Shown here piece by piece: positions 7,943 through 19,889 of a DNA stretch of 64,000 nucleotides. Within the stretch, counting starts at the first letter, position 1, and the number at the start of each line of letters is the position of its first letter. The stretch is from positions 6,212,501-6,276,500 of the forward strand of contig NZ_CP015225.1 of the NCBI RefSeq assembly GCF_001623525.1, given 5' to 3'. A model generated the notes under the pieces. That model was not told the origin of the DNA. It ran no database searches and saw only the letters and a program-made list of their open reading frames with translations. The DNA is from Pseudomonas fluorescens (GTDB lineage: Bacteria; Pseudomonadota; Gammaproteobacteria; Pseudomonadales; Pseudomonadaceae). The position numbers and the translations under genes are program-made.

Positions 7943-10789
7943 TTACAGGCTGGAGATCCGCGCGTGCTGCTCGGCCAGTTTGCCCAAGGCCTGTTCCGCC
8001 TCGGCCAGTTTGGCCCGTTCTTTCTCGATGACTTCGGCCGGCGCCTTGTCGACGAAGCCGGCGTTGGACAGCTTGCCGCCGACCCGCTGCACTTCGCCTT
8101 TGAGGCGCAGGATTTCTTTGTCCAGGCGCGCCAGTTCCGCGGCCTTGTCGATCAGGCCCGCCATTGGCACCAGCACTTCCATCTCGCCGACCAGGGCGGT
8201 GGCCGACAGTGGCGCTTCTTCGCCGGCAGCCAGGACGGTCACCGATTCCAGCTTCGCCAGTTTCTTGAGCAGCGCCTCGTTCTCGTTGAGGCGGCGCAGG
8301 TCTTCGGCGCTGGCATTCTTCAGGAACAGGGTTAGCGGCTTGCCCGGGCCGATGTTCATTTCGGCGCGGATGTTACGCAGGCCGAGCATGAAGGTCTTGA
8401 GCCATTCGATGTCGTCTTCGGCCGCCGGATCGATGCGGCTTTCGTTGGCCACAGGCCAAGGTTGCAGCATGATCGTCTTGCCTTGGGCGCCGGCCAGCGG
8501 TGCGATGCGCTGCCAGATTTCCTCGGTGATGAACGGCATGAACGGATGCGCCAGGCGCAGGGCCACTTCCAATACGCGCACCAGGGTGCGACGGGTGCCG
8601 CGCTGGCGCTCGACCGGGGCGTTTTCGTCCCACAGCACTGGCTTGGACAGCTCCAGGTACCAGTCGCAGTACTGGTTCCAGATGAACTCGTACAAGGCTT
8701 GTGCGGCCAGGTCGAAACGGAACTGATCCAACTGGCGGGTCACTTCGGCCTCGGTGCGTTGCAGCTGGGAGATGATCCAGCGATCAGCCAGGGTCAGCTC
8801 GAAGGCTTCGCCGTTCTGGCCGCAGTCTTCACCTTTATCCAGTACGTAGCGCGCGGCGTTCCAGATCTTGTTGCAGAAGTTGCGGTAGCCTTCGACGCGA
8901 CCCATGTCGAACTTGATGTCGCGACCGGTGGACGCCAGCGAACAGAAGGTGAAGCGCAGGGCGTCGGTGCCGTAGCTGGCGATGCCCTCGGCGAACTCTT
9001 CGCGGGTGGCCTTCTCGATCTTCTTCGCCAGTTTTGGCTGCATCAGGCCGGAGGTGCGTTTCTGCACCAGGGTTTCCAGGTCGATGCCGTCGATGATGTC
9101 CAGCGGGTCGAGGACGTTGCCCTTGGACTTGGACATCTTCTGGCCCTGGCCATCGCGTACCAGGCCGTGGACATAGACCGTCTTGAACGGCACTTGCGGT
9201 GTGCCGTCTTCGTTCTTCACCAGGTGCATGGTCAGCATGATCATCCGGGCGACCCAGAAGAAAATGATGTCGAAACCGGTGACCAGCACGTCGGTGGAGT
9301 GGAATTTCTTCAGGAACTCGGTCTGTTGCGGCCAGCCCAGGGTGGAGAAGGTCCACAGGCCCGAACTGAACCAGGTGTCGAGGACGTCGTTGTCCTGCGC
9401 CAGGGCGACGTCCGGACCGAGGTTGTGCTTGGCGCGGACTTCGGCTTCATCGCGGCCGACATAGACCTTGCCCGACTCGTCGTACCAGGCCGGGATGCGA
9501 TGGCCCCACCACAGCTGGCGGCTGATGCACCAATCCTGGATGTCGCGCATCCACGAGAAGTACATGTTTTCGTATTGCTTGGGCACGAACTGGATGCGGC
9601 CATCTTCCACGGCGGCAATCGCAGGTTCAGCCAGCGGCTTGGTGGACACGTACCACTGGTCGGTCAACCACGGCTCGATGATGGTGCCGGAGCGGTCGCC
9701 TTTCGGAACTTTCAGGGCATGATCGTCGACGCTGACCAGCAGGCCGGCGGCGTCGAACGCCGCGACGATCTGCTTGCGTGCTTCGAAACGGTCGAGGCCG
9801 GCGTATTCAGCCGGGATCTGGCCGTCGATGCTCTCGTTCAGCGTGCCGTCCAGGTTGAACACCTGGGCTGCCGGTAGGACGTTGGCGTTCTTGTCGAAGA
9901 TGTTCAGCAGCGGCAGGTTGTGGCGCTTGCCGACTTCGTAGTCGTTGAAGTCGTGGGCCGGGGTGATTTTCACGCAGCCGGTGCCGAATTCCGGGTCGCA
10001 GTAGTCGTCGCCGATGATCGGGATACGACGGCCAACCAGGGGCAGTTCGACGAACTTGCCGATCAGCGCCTGGTAGCGCTCATCGTTCGGGTTCACCGCC
10101 ACGGCAGAGTCGCCCAACATGGTTTCCGGACGCGTGGTGGCGACGATCAGGTAATCCTTGCCTTCGGCGGTCTTGGCGCCGTCGGCCAGTGGGTACTTCA
10201 GGTTCCACAGGAAACCTTTCTCGTCGTGGTTTTCCACTTCGAGGTCGGAAATGGCCGTGTGCAACTTGGTGTCCCAGTTGACCAGGCGCTTGCCGCGATA
10301 GATCAGCCCGTCTTCGTGCAGGCGTACAAAGGCTTCTTTCACCGCTTCGGAGAGGCCATCGTCCATGGTGAAGCGCTCGCGGCTCCAGTCTACCGACGAG
10401 CCGAGGCGACGGATCTGGCGGCTGATGTTGCCGCCGGACTCGTCTTTCCATTCCCAGACTTTCTCCAGGAATTTTTCGCGACCCAGGTCATGGCGATTCT
10501 GGCCCTGGGCTTCGAGGCGACGCTCCACCAGCATCTGCGTGGCGATACCGGCGTGGTCGGTACCCGGCTGCCACAAGGTGTTGCGACCTTGCATGCGGCG
10601 GAAACGGATCAGGGCGTCCATGATCGCGTTGTTGAAACCGTGGCCCATGTGCAGGCTGCCAGTGACGTTAGGCGGCGGGATCATGATGGTGTAGGAATCG
10701 CCCGCGCCTTGCGGAGCGAAATAATTCTCGGACTCCCAGGTGTTGTACCAGGAAGTTTCAATGGCGTGCGGCTGGTAGGTCTTATCCAT
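7943..10789 (-). CDS. valS: Valyl-tRNA synthetase
   Basis: This 948-residue class I aminoacyl-tRNA synthetase charges tRNA-Val. The ATP-binding HIGH motif is HMGHG at residues 47-51, after PPPNVTGSL. The KMSKSKGN loop lies near residue 551. The editing CP1 domain lies between them, and the C-terminus is a coiled-coil arm ([18 protein letters not shown]) that contacts the tRNA. The length equals the bacterial norm. It is the last gene of a minus-strand cluster (pepA, holC, small gene, valS) interrupted only by a REPIN at 10905-11031, and ends in a strong terminator. Confidence 0.98.
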   Translation of the reverse strand: MDKTYQPHAIETSWYNTWESENYFAPQGAGDSYTIMIPPPNVTGSLHMGHGFNNAIMDALIRFRRMQGRNTLWQPGTDHAGIATQMLVERRLEAQGQNRHDLGREKFLEKVWEWKDESGGNISRQIRRLGSSVDWSRERFTMDDGLSEAVKEAFVRLHEDGLIYRGKRLVNWDTKLHTAISDLEVENHDEKGFLWNLKYPLADGAKTAEGKDYLIVATTRPETMLGDSAVAVNPNDERYQALIGKFVELPLVGRRIPIIGDDYCDPEFGTGCVKITPAHDFNDYEVGKRHNLPLLNIFDKNANVLPAAQVFNLDGTLNESIDGQIPAEYAGLDRFEARKQIVAAFDAAGLLVSVDDHALKVPKGDRSGTIIEPWLTDQWYVSTKPLAEPAIAAVEDGRIQFVPKQYENMYFSWMRDIQDWCISRQLWWGHRIPAWYDESGKVYVGRDEAEVRAKHNLGPDVALAQDNDVLDTWFSSGLWTFSTLGWPQQTEFLKKFHSTDVLVTGFDIIFFWVARMIMLTMHLVKNEDGTPQVPFKTVYVHGLVRDGQGQKMSKSKGNVLDPLDIIDGIDLETLVQKRTSGLMQPKLAKKIEKATREEFAEGIASYGTDALRFTFCSLASTGRDIKFDMGRVEGYRNFCNKIWNAARYVLDKGEDCGQNGEAFELTLADRWIISQLQRTEAEVTRQLDQFRFDLAAQALYEFIWNQYCDWYLELSKPVLWDENAPVERQRGTRRTLVRVLEVALRLAHPFMPFITEEIWQRIAPLAGAQGKTIMLQPWPVANESRIDPAAEDDIEWLKTFMLGLRNIRAEMNIGPGKPLTLFLKNASAEDLRRLNENEALLKKLAKLESVTVLAAGEEAPLSATALVGEMEVLVPMAGLIDKAAELARLDKEILRLKGEVQRVGGKLSNAGFVDKAPAEVIEKERAKLAEAEQALGKLAEQHARISSL

Positions 10790-10904
10790 GCGCGGCGGGA
10801 CCCTATTGGCATTTATTCAGGAAAAGCCGGGAAGTATAGCGGGGCGAAGGACGCAGGGCGAGCCAGTACGCAGTGAGCGCGTATTAACAGGCGCAACAAA
10901 TCCT

Positions 10905-11031
10905 GTGGCGAGGGAGCTTGCTCCCGCTGGGGCGCGAAGCGGCCCCCAAAAGTGTCAAGGTGAGTGAGAGGGGGCTGTTCGCCAGTGTTACGGCTGCTTT
11001 GCAGCCGAGCGGGAGCAAGCTCCCTCGTCAC
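10905..11031. repeat. REPIN, family 2
   Basis: Head GTGGCGAGGGAGCTTGC and tail GCTCCCTCGTCAC (one substitution from the usual tail) enclose a spacer. The right inner stem reads GGCTGCTTTGCAGCC. It separates valS from the upstream small gene. Confidence 0.9.
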
Positions 11032-11050
11032 AAAAAGCGGGGGAGTGCTT

Positions 11051-11416
11051 TTATTCGTACTGACTGAGCAAGCGCTCCATCCGTGCATCCAGCCGCCGCT
11101 TGATCTCGGTCTCGATGTGCGGGGCGAAGTCGTCGATGACGTCTTGCATGATCAACTGCGCAGCAGCACGCAGTTCGCGGTCCAGGTGCAACAGGGCGTC
11201 GGGCCCTTTGGCTTCTGTCTTGGCAGCAGGCTTGGGTTCCGGCTGGCCGTTGATCGGGTCGAACAGCAGGGGGATCTGTTCGTCATGCACCGGCTCGTGC
11301 ACGACCGTGTCGGTCAGCAGTGGCGGTTGCAGGTTGTCGTCGCCGAGCAGTTGGCGGATCGACTCGAGGTCATCCAGCAGGTGCGCGGGTTTTTGTGGCG
11401 GTTTTGGAGTGTCCAT
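11051..11416 (-). CDS. Conserved small protein between holC and valS
   Basis: This 121-residue hydrophilic protein has no recognised enzymatic motif. It starts MDTPKPPQKPAHLLDDLESI, has an acidic, proline-rich N-terminal half and ends with a predicted amphipathic helix (DDFAPHIETEIKRRLDARME). A gene of this kind sits between holC and valS in other pseudomonads. It follows holC by only 8 bp and is surely co-transcribed with it. Whether it functions with the polymerase chi subunit is unknown. ATG 11416 is chosen over a longer frame to 11740, which only overlaps holC out of frame. Confidence 0.8.
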   Translation of the reverse strand: MDTPKPPQKPAHLLDDLESIRQLLGDDNLQPPLLTDTVVHEPVHDEQIPLLFDPINGQPEPKPAAKTEAKGPDALLHLDRELRAAAQLIMQDVIDDFAPHIETEIKRRLDARMERLLSQYE

Positions 11417-11424
11417 CGTAGGGC

Positions 11425-11853
11425 TCAGAGTCGCTGTAAACGGTGGTCTTGCAGAGGATAGCCCTGTTCGCGGTAGAAACGGAAACTCTCCCGCGCGGCT
11501 TGTCGGATGGCCGGGTCTTCGACCACCACTTCCGCCACACGGGCGAAGCGCTGGGCAAAGGCCGGAACTTTCAGGTCGAGGTTGACCAGCAGGTCCTGGT
11601 GCTGGCCGCAGTCGTCCCCCAGTCCCAGCACGATCACCCCCTCGGGTTCGCTTTCGGCCGGGCCGTGGGGCACGAAGCTCTCGCCCTTGAAAGCCCACAG
11701 GCGTGCGTCCAGGTCCTCGCGCTGGGCGGCATCGCTGCAATGCAGGTAGATGCGGTGCCCCATGCGCCAGGCTTTTTCAACGAGCTTGCAGGCGAAATCC
11801 AGCCGCGCCGACGGGGCGGCGCTGGGCAGGATATAGAAATCGACTTTGGTCAT
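11425..11853 (-). CDS. holC: DNA polymerase III chi subunit
   Basis: This 142-residue protein is the chi subunit of the polymerase III clamp-loader complex, which links the loader to SSB. The N-terminal TKVDFYILPSA, the central GHRIYLHCSDAAQREDLDARLW and the FVPHG segment are family landmarks. It lies 60 bp downstream of pepA and 8 bp upstream of the next small gene, an arrangement common to gammaproteobacteria (pepA-holC-valS). The length is normal for the family. Confidence 0.95.
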   Translation of the reverse strand: MTKVDFYILPSAAPSARLDFACKLVEKAWRMGHRIYLHCSDAAQREDLDARLWAFKGESFVPHGPAESEPEGVIVLGLGDDCGQHQDLLVNLDLKVPAFAQRFARVAEVVVEDPAIRQAARESFRFYREQGYPLQDHRLQRL

Positions 11854-11913
11854 TACGGTTCCTGAGCCGCCGATGACCCCACCCGAGGGTGAGGCCAGCG
11901 ACGGTCATTGGTG

Positions 11914-13419
<1,506 letters not shown>

Positions 13420-13448
13420 TCAATGGTCAAGATGCCAGGCGCTGACTT

Positions 13449-13541
13449 GTGGCGAGGGAGCTTGCTCCCGCTCGGTTGCGCAGCAACCGCAAAGAAGCGG
13501 GGTCTGCTGCGCAGCCCAGCGGGAGCAAGCTCCCTCGCCAC
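13449..13541. repeat. REPIN, family 2 (short spacer)
   Basis: Head GTGGCGAGGGAGCTTGC and tail GCTCCCTCGCCAC are present with an unusually short spacer, giving about 93 bp. It lies in the pepA upstream region. Confidence 0.92.
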
Positions 13542-13934
13542 AAGTCCTGAGTGAAACGGTCACGGTCGCGCCGGCGACAAAGGCCGCAGTTTGAACCTCG
13601 GCGCCCGAGCCTGACAACCCTCGACGGCGCTAACTTTTGGCTTTAAGCACCGGCTTAAAGCGTGCGAAGTGACAGGCGCCTCCAATCACAGGATAATGCG
13701 GCTCTTTTTTCGGCGGCTCGCGTTGGCGGGCCGACTCGATACGTTTGCTTGTTTGGCCGCCTTAAGGGTTTTTATGCAAAGTCGCCGAACGGCGATCAGG
13801 CAAGGCGAAAACAGGCGAGGAAGCGGAGTTGACTGGCTGTCAATGAGCATTCCGAGCCTGTTTTCAACGCAGCATGATCGTCGCGCAGGCACTTTTCATA
13901 CAAAACCCAGCCTGACAACCCTGGAGTGTCTGGT
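13542..13934. other. pepA-lptF divergent intergenic region
   Basis: This 393-bp stretch holds no convincing gene. It contains an inverted repeat GCTTTAAG (13640-13647) / CTTAAAGC (13654-13661) and the predicted lptF promoter. The open frame at 13669-13938 lacks an RBS and similarity to anything I recognise. Confidence 0.6.
13669..13697 (+). promoter_or_regulatory. Predicted sigma-70 promoter for lptFG
   Basis: GTGACA (13669-13674) and GATAAT (13692-13697) each match the consensus hexamers at five of six positions, with a 17-bp spacer. It would give a leader of about 230 nt before lptF. Confidence 0.5.
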
Positions 13935-15056
13935 GTGATCGTCTTTCGTTATCTATCCCGTGAAGTCCTGCTGACCCTGAGCGCCGTCAGCGCCGTGCTG
14001 CTGGTCATCATCATGAGCGGGCGCTTCATCAAATACCTCGCCCAGGCGGCCTCCGGCGCCCTGGACCCGGGCTCGCTGTTCCTGATCATGGGGTTCCGCC
14101 TGCCGGGCTTCTTGCAATTGATCCTGCCGCTGGGGTTGTTCCTCGGCATCCTGCTGGCCTACGGGCGCTTGTACCTGGACAGCGAAATGACCGTGCTGTC
14201 GGCCACCGGTATGAGCCAACAGCGCCTGTTTCGCATGACGCTGTTCCCGGCCACGTTGGTGGCGTTGGTGGTGGCCTGGCTGAGCCTGAGCCTGGCCCCC
14301 CAAGGCGCCAACCAGTTCCAGTTGCTGATCAACCAGCAGGACGCCATGACCGAGTTCGACACCCTGGTGCCAGGGCGTTTCCAGGCCCTGCGCGACGGTA
14401 CGCGGGTGACCTACACCGAACAGCTCTCGGACGACCGGATCGACCTGGCCGGCGTCTTCATTACCCAAAAGAACCTGTCTTCGGATACCAAGAAGGACCG
14501 TGGCATTTCCGTGCTGGTGGCCGAGAAGGGCCGGCAGGAAATCAACCCCGACGGCAACCGCTACCTGATCCTGGAAAACGGCTATCGCTATGACGGCAAG
14601 CCGGGACAGGCCGATTACCGGGCCATCAAGTACGACACCTATGGCGTGCTGTTGCCCAAGCCCGAGGTCAGCGATGAAGTCACTGATCGCGACGCGATGC
14701 CGACCGCCAGCCTGCTGGGCAACAAGGACATTCGTGCCCGTACCGAGCTGCAATGGCGCCTGTCCTTGCCGCTGCTGGTGTTCATCGTGACCCTCATGGC
14801 GGTCCCGCTGTCGCGGGTCAACCCGCGCCAGGGGCGTTTCCTCAAGCTGCTGCCGGCGATTCTTCTGTATATGGCTTACCTGACCATCCTGATTTCCGCT
14901 CGCAGTGCGTTGGAGAAAGGCAAGATCCCGCCCGCCTTGGGCCTGTGGTGGGTGCACTCGATCTTCCTGGCCATCGGCCTGGGGCTGCTCTATTGGGAGC
15001 CGCTACGCCTGAAGCTGGCCAGTCGTCGCAGCGCGCTGGAGGTGGCCCGTGGTTAA
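13935..15056 (+). CDS. lptF: LPS export ABC transporter permease LptF
   Basis: This 373-residue inner-membrane protein pairs with LptG and the LptB ATPase to drive lipopolysaccharide from the inner membrane to the Lpt bridge. It has the YjgP/YjgQ architecture: three N-terminal membrane helices, a periplasmic beta-jellyroll domain (about residues 120-260), then three C-terminal helices. It begins VIVFRYLSREVLLTL. The GTG at 13935 has GGAG eight nt upstream and matches the family N-terminus. The stop overlaps the lptG start by 8 nt, so the two are translationally coupled. Confidence 0.96.
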   Translation: MIVFRYLSREVLLTLSAVSAVLLVIIMSGRFIKYLAQAASGALDPGSLFLIMGFRLPGFLQLILPLGLFLGILLAYGRLYLDSEMTVLSATGMSQQRLFRMTLFPATLVALVVAWLSLSLAPQGANQFQLLINQQDAMTEFDTLVPGRFQALRDGTRVTYTEQLSDDRIDLAGVFITQKNLSSDTKKDRGISVLVAEKGRQEINPDGNRYLILENGYRYDGKPGQADYRAIKYDTYGVLLPKPEVSDEVTDRDAMPTASLLGNKDIRARTELQWRLSLPLLVFIVTLMAVPLSRVNPRQGRFLKLLPAILLYMAYLTILISARSALEKGKIPPALGLWWVHSIFLAIGLGLLYWEPLRLKLASRRSALEVARG

Positions 15057-16110
15057 ACTCGATCGCTACATCGGCAGCAGCGTGTTCATGGCGATCCTTG
15101 CGGTGCTGGGGATCATCCTCGGCCTGGCGACCCTGTTTGCCTTCATTGATGAAATGAGCGATGTCAGCGACACCTATACGCTGACGGACGTGGCGAGCTA
15201 CGTGCTGCTGACGGCGCCACGGCGTTTGTACGACATGCTGCCGATGGCCGCGCTGATCGGTTGCCTGATCGGCCTGGGCAGCCTGGCCAGCAACAGCGAA
15301 CTGACCATCATGCGCGCCGCCGGCGTGTCCATTGGTCGGATCGTCTGGGCGGTGATGAAGCCCATGCTGGTGTTGATGCTGGTGGGTGTGCTGATCGGCG
15401 AATACATCGCCCCGGCCACCGAAAATACTGCCCAGGCCAACCGTTCCCTGGCCCAGGGCGGCGGCGATGCGCAAAGCGCCAAGCACGGCCTGTGGCACCG
15501 CCAGGGCGACGAGTTCATCCATATCAACTCGGTCCAGCCCAACGGCATTCTGTACGGGGTGACCCGTTATCGCTTCGACGACCAGCGGCACATGCTGTCC
15601 TCGAGCTTCGCCAAGCGCGCCAAATTCGCCGAGGACCACTGGCAGTTGATCGATGTCACTACCACCTTGTTCCATGACAAGCGCACCGAGGTGGTCGCCG
15701 CCCCGCGGGAGCGTTGGGACGTGTCGATCAGCCCGCAACTGCTCAGCACCGTGGTGATGGCGCCCGAATCCCTGTCGATTACCGGCTTGTGGGGGTATAT
15801 CCACTATCTGGCGGACCAGGGCTTGAATAACGGCCGCTATTGGCTGGCTTTTTGGGTCAAGGTGTTGCAGCCGTTGGTCACCGCCGCCCTGGTATTGATG
15901 GCGATTTCCTTCATTTTCGGTCCGCTGCGTTCGGTGACCCTTGGCCAGCGGGTGTTTACCGGTGTACTGGTGGGCTTCACTTTCCGCATTGCCCAGGATC
16001 TGCTGGGGCCGTCGAGCCTGGTGTTCGGCTTCTCACCGCTGTTTGCGGTGCTGGTGCCGGCCGGTGTCTGCGCGTTGGCCGGGCTTTGGCTGTTGCGTCG
16101 GGCGGGTTGA
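15049..16110 (+). CDS. lptG: LPS export ABC transporter permease LptG
   Basis: This 353-residue partner of LptF has the same six-helix plus periplasmic jellyroll architecture. It begins MVKLDRYIGSSVFMAIL, and the conserved LYDMLPMAALIGCLIGLGSLA segment in helix 2 marks the family. The start codon is GTG at 15049, overlapping lptF by 8 nt. Instead of a terminator, a mosaic REPIN follows, and then lepA on the same strand. Confidence 0.96.
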   Translation: MVKLDRYIGSSVFMAILAVLGIILGLATLFAFIDEMSDVSDTYTLTDVASYVLLTAPRRLYDMLPMAALIGCLIGLGSLASNSELTIMRAAGVSIGRIVWAVMKPMLVLMLVGVLIGEYIAPATENTAQANRSLAQGGGDAQSAKHGLWHRQGDEFIHINSVQPNGILYGVTRYRFDDQRHMLSSSFAKRAKFAEDHWQLIDVTTTLFHDKRTEVVAAPRERWDVSISPQLLSTVVMAPESLSITGLWGYIHYLADQGLNNGRYWLAFWVKVLQPLVTAALVLMAISFIFGPLRSVTLGQRVFTGVLVGFTFRIAQDLLGPSSLVFGFSPLFAVLVPAGVCALAGLWLLRRAG

Positions 16111-16121
16111 CCCCAATTCTT

Positions 16122-16280
16122 GTGGCGAGCAGGTTTCTGTGGCGAGGGAGCTTGCTGTGGCGAGGGGATTTATCCCCGCTGGGCTGCGAAGCAGCCCCCT
16201 GCGCCCTGCCTGGCACATCGCGATGGCTGATGGATCGCGGGGTTGCTTCGCAACCCAGCGGGGATAAATCCCCTCGCCAC
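16122..16280. repeat. Mosaic REPIN with three successive heads
   Basis: GTGGCGAG occurs three times in the same orientation at 16122, 16139 and 16157. Only the third, of the GGGGATTTATCCCC variant, is part of a complete REPIN ending at 16280. The first two are truncated heads, the second of the GGGAGCTTGC variant. The sequence GGGCTGCGAAGCAG at 16181-16194 is an unoccupied match to the IS110 target described at 33238. Confidence 0.9.
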
Positions 16281-16356
16281 AATGGCGTCTGTATCAGGTA
16301 CAATTCCCGGCTATTTTTCGGCGGGCTATGCCTGCAGCCTTTTTGAGTGTTGATCC

Positions 16357-18156
16357 GTGAGTGATTTGAGTCATATCCGCAATTTCTCCATCATCGCCCA
16401 CATTGACCATGGCAAGTCGACGCTGGCCGATCGCTTCATCCAGATGTGCGGCGGCCTGGCCGAGCGTGAAATGGAAGCCCAGGTCCTGGACTCCATGGAC
16501 CTCGAGCGTGAACGCGGGATCACCATCAAGGCCCACAGCGTTACCCTCTACTACAAGGCCCGCGACGGCATCACCTATCAGCTGAACTTCATCGATACCC
16601 CAGGCCACGTCGACTTCACTTATGAAGTCAGCCGGTCGCTGGCGGCCTGTGAAGGTGCGCTGCTGGTGGTCGATGCCGGCCAGGGCGTCGAAGCCCAGTC
16701 GGTTGCCAACTGCTACACGGCCATCGAGCAGGGCCTGGAAGTCATGCCGGTGCTGAACAAGATCGACCTGCCCCAGGCCGATCCGGACCGCGTGAAGGAA
16801 GAAATCGAGAAAATCATCGGCATCGACGCCACCGACGCGGTCACCTGCAGCGCCAAGACCGGCCTGGGCGTGGACGAAGTGCTCGAGCGCCTGGTGCACA
16901 CCATTCCCGCGCCGACCGGCAACATCGAAGATCCGCTGCAAGCGTTGATCATCGACTCCTGGTTCGACAACTACCTGGGCGTGGTGTCCCTGGTTCGCGT
17001 GCGCCATGGCCGCGTGAAGAAGGGCGACAAGATCCTGGTCAAGTCCACCGGCAAGATCCATCTGGTGGACAGCGTCGGTGTATTCAACCCGAAACACACC
17101 GCTACCGTAGACCTGAAGGCCGGTGAAGTGGGCTTCATCATCGCCGGTATCAAGGACATCCACGGGGCGCCGGTCGGCGACACCCTGACCTTGAGTTCCA
17201 CCCCCGATGTCGATGTGTTGCCAGGTTTCAAACGCATCCAGCCGCAGGTTTATGCCGGCCTGTTCCCGGTTAGCTCCGACGACTTCGAGGATTTCCGCGA
17301 AGCCCTGCAGAAGCTGACCCTGAACGACTCGTCCCTGCAATACACCCCGGAAAGCTCCGATGCCCTGGGCTTCGGTTTCCGTTGCGGATTCCTGGGCATG
17401 TTGCACATGGAAATCATCCAGGAGCGCCTGGAGCGCGAATACGACCTGGACCTGATCACCACGGCACCGACGGTTATTTTCGAGCTGTTGCTCAAGAACG
17501 GCGAGACCCTCTACGTCGATAACCCGTCCAAGCTGCCGGACCTGTCGGCCATCGAAGACATGCGCGAACCGATCGTGCGGGCCAACATCCTTGTGCCTCA
17601 GGAGCACCTGGGCAACGTCATTACGTTGTGCATCGAGAAGCGTGGCGTACAACACGACATGCTGTTCCTCGGCACGCAGGTCCAGGTGACCTACGACCTG
17701 CCGATGAACGAGGTGGTACTGGACTTCTTCGACCGCCTCAAATCCACCAGTCGCGGCTATGCTTCGCTGGACTATCATTTCGATCGTTACCAATCGGCTA
17801 ATCTGGTGAAGCTGGATGTGCTGATCAACGGTGAGAAAGTCGATGCCCTGGCATTGATCGTGCACCGTGACAACGCGCACTACAAAGGTCGTGCATTGAC
17901 CGAGAAGATGAAGGAACTGATTCCGCGGCAGATGTTCGACGTGGCAATCCAGGCCGCCATTGGCGGGCAGATTGTGGCGCGTACAACCGTCAAGGCGCTC
18001 AGAAAGAACGTATTGGCCAAATGCTACGGTGGCGACGTCAGCCGTAAGCGCAAGCTGTTGGAAAAGCAGAAGGCCGGTAAAAAACGCATGAAGCAGGTCG
18101 GTAACGTGGAAATTCCACAGGAAGCCTTCCTTGCGGTGCTCAGGTTGGATAGTTAG
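16357..18156 (+). CDS. lepA: Elongation factor 4 (LepA)
   Basis: This 599-residue translational GTPase can back-translocate ribosomes and assists 30S biogenesis and stress translation. G-motifs are [17 protein letters not shown] and NKIDLP. The EF-G-like domains II, III and V and the LepA-specific C-terminal domain (ending [12 protein letters not shown]) are complete. GTG 16357 gives the family N-terminus [15 protein letters not shown] possible -10 box TACAAT lies at 16299-16304 but has no good -35. lepB follows 5 bp after the stop. Confidence 0.97.
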   Translation: MSDLSHIRNFSIIAHIDHGKSTLADRFIQMCGGLAEREMEAQVLDSMDLERERGITIKAHSVTLYYKARDGITYQLNFIDTPGHVDFTYEVSRSLAACEGALLVVDAGQGVEAQSVANCYTAIEQGLEVMPVLNKIDLPQADPDRVKEEIEKIIGIDATDAVTCSAKTGLGVDEVLERLVHTIPAPTGNIEDPLQALIIDSWFDNYLGVVSLVRVRHGRVKKGDKILVKSTGKIHLVDSVGVFNPKHTATVDLKAGEVGFIIAGIKDIHGAPVGDTLTLSSTPDVDVLPGFKRIQPQVYAGLFPVSSDDFEDFREALQKLTLNDSSLQYTPESSDALGFGFRCGFLGMLHMEIIQERLEREYDLDLITTAPTVIFELLLKNGETLYVDNPSKLPDLSAIEDMREPIVRANILVPQEHLGNVITLCIEKRGVQHDMLFLGTQVQVTYDLPMNEVVLDFFDRLKSTSRGYASLDYHFDRYQSANLVKLDVLINGEKVDALALIVHRDNAHYKGRALTEKMKELIPRQMFDVAIQAAIGGQIVARTTVKALRKNVLAKCYGGDVSRKRKLLEKQKAGKKRMKQVGNVEIPQEAFLAVLRLDS

Positions 18157-18161
18157 GTCCT

Positions 18162-19016
18162 ATGTCGCTAAATTTCCCGCTGTTGCTGGTTATCGCCGTG
18201 TTTGTCTGCGGCCTGTTGGCGTTGCTTGATCTGTTGTTCCTGGCGCCTCGGCGCCGGGCGGCCATCGCCTCTTATCAGGGCAGCGTCAGCCAGCCTGATG
18301 GTGTGGTGATCGAAAAGCTCAACAAGGAACCGCTGCTGGTCGAATACGGCAAGTCGTTCTTCCCGGTGTTGTTCATCGTGTTGGTGCTGCGCTCGTTCCT
18401 GGTGGAACCCTTCCAGATTCCCTCCGGCTCGATGAAGCCGACCCTGGACGTGGGCGATTTCATCCTGGTGAACAAGTTTTCCTACGGGATCCGCCTGCCG
18501 GTGATCGACAAGAAAGTCATCGAAGTCGGTGATCCGCAACGCGGCGATGTCATGGTGTTCCGCTTCCCGAGCGACCCGAACGTCAACTACATCAAGCGTG
18601 TCGTCGGCCTGCCGGGCGACACGGTTCGCTACACCGCCGACAAACGCCTGTTCGTCAATGGCGAGTCTGTAGCCGAACAGTTGCTCGGCTCCGAGCCGGG
18701 TACGCTGGGCAGTGCCGAGCTCTACCGGGAAAAACTCGGCGAGGCCGAGCACCTGATTCGCAAGGAAATGAGCCGCTACCGCGCGACACCGGACCATTCG
18801 TGGACCGTGCCGGCGGGGCACTACTTCATGATGGGAGACAACCGCGACAACTCCAACGACAGCCGGTACTGGGATGATCCGAACATTCCCAAGGACCTGC
18901 TGGGCATGGTCCCGGACCGGAACATCGTCGGCAAGGCCTTTGCGGTCTGGATGAGCTGGCCGGAACCCAAACTCAGTCACCTGCCGAATTTCTCGCGGGT
19001 TGGCCTGATCAAGTAA
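18162..19016 (+). CDS. lepB: Signal peptidase I
   Basis: This 284-residue inner-membrane serine protease removes signal peptides from Sec and Tat substrates. Two N-terminal membrane segments are followed by the catalytic domain. The nucleophile is Ser90 in IPSGSMKPTL and the general base is Lys145 in YIKRVVGLPGD. The late box GDNRDNSNDSRYW is also present. It is co-transcribed with lepA (5-bp gap) and is followed by a hairpin that looks like a terminator. Confidence 0.97.
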   Translation: MSLNFPLLLVIAVFVCGLLALLDLLFLAPRRRAAIASYQGSVSQPDGVVIEKLNKEPLLVEYGKSFFPVLFIVLVLRSFLVEPFQIPSGSMKPTLDVGDFILVNKFSYGIRLPVIDKKVIEVGDPQRGDVMVFRFPSDPNVNYIKRVVGLPGDTVRYTADKRLFVNGESVAEQLLGSEPGTLGSAELYREKLGEAEHLIRKEMSRYRATPDHSWTVPAGHYFMMGDNRDNSNDSRYWDDPNIPKDLLGMVPDRNIVGKAFAVWMSWPEPKLSHLPNFSRVGLIK

Positions 19017-19023
19017 TCACCCA

Positions 19024-19058
19024 CGGCGCTGTTGAACACAGCGCCGAATGCTTTTCTG
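19024..19058 (+). terminator. Probable terminator after lepB
   Basis: CGGCGCTG (19024-19031) and CAGCGCCG (19039-19046) form a perfect 8-bp stem, followed by AATGCTTTTCT. The T-run is short and offset, so read-through into rnc is possible. Confidence 0.6.
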
Positions 19059-19199
19059 GAGCCTGCGCAAGGTTGCCCGAAGGCATGAAGCCAACGATAG
19101 TCAGGACGTATTTTTGAACACAGCGTTAATTGTCCCAAGCCAACGGCGCCTTGCCGCCGTGGCGGTGGAATCCAGCCACGAACTCAGCGTGGGTAAACC

Positions 19200-19889
19200 G
19201 TGAGCGTTTCTCTAAGCCGTCTCGAGCGTCAGCTCGGCTACACCTTCAAGGACCAGGACCTGATGCTCCTGGCCCTCACTCACCGCAGTTTTGCCGGGCG
19301 CAACAACGAACGCCTGGAATTCCTCGGTGATGCCATCCTCAACTTCGTGGCCGGTGAGGCGCTGTTCGAGCGTTTCCCGCTGGCCCGCGAAGGCCAATTG
19401 TCGCGTTTGCGCGCGCGCTTGGTAAAAGGTGAGACCCTGGCCGTACTGGCCCGTGGTTTCGACCTGGGCGACTACCTGCGCCTGGGCTCCGGCGAGCTGA
19501 AAAGTGGCGGTTTCCGTCGCGAATCTATCCTGGCCGATGCCCTGGAAGCGTTGATTGGCGCGATCTATCTGGACTCAGGCATGGAAATGGCGCGTGAACG
19601 CGTGCTGGCCTGGCTGACGTCCGAGATCGACAGCCTGACGCTGGTGGACACCAACAAGGACCCGAAGACCCGTTTGCAGGAATTCCTGCAATCGCGCAGT
19701 TGCGAGCTACCGCGCTACGAAGTCGTGGATATCCAGGGTGAGCCGCATTGCCGTACCTTCTTCGTCGAATGCGAAGTGGTCCTATTGAATGAAAAAAGCC
19801 GGGGTCAGGGTGTGAGTCGTCGTATTGCCGAACAGGTAGCGGCCGCCGCAGCATTGATTGCCCTGGGTGTGGAGAATGGCAATGACTGA
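19200..19889 (+). CDS. rnc: Ribonuclease III
   Basis: This 229-residue double-strand-specific endoribonuclease processes rRNA and structured mRNAs. The catalytic signature [12 protein letters not shown] and the second acidic patch ([11 protein letters not shown]) lie in the N-terminal RNase III domain. The C-terminal dsRNA-binding domain begins near [11 protein letters not shown]. The start is GTG 19200. Its leader contains two small inverted repeats, recalling the RNase III-cleaved leader of E. coli rnc. The stop overlaps era by 8 nt. Confidence 0.97.
   Translation: MSVSLSRLERQLGYTFKDQDLMLLALTHRSFAGRNNERLEFLGDAILNFVAGEALFERFPLAREGQLSRLRARLVKGETLAVLARGFDLGDYLRLGSGELKSGGFRRESILADALEALIGAIYLDSGMEMARERVLAWLTSEIDSLTLVDTNKDPKTRLQEFLQSRSCELPRYEVVDIQGEPHCRTFFVECEVVLLNEKSRGQGVSRRIAEQVAAAAALIALGVENGND

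Noticed and set aside
13669..13938. 89-residue open frame before lptF
   Set aside because: It has no ribosome-binding site, overlaps the predicted lptF promoter and resembles no known family.
16294..17880. 528-residue minus-strand open frame opposite lepA
   Set aside because: It is a shadow of lepA with no family resemblance.
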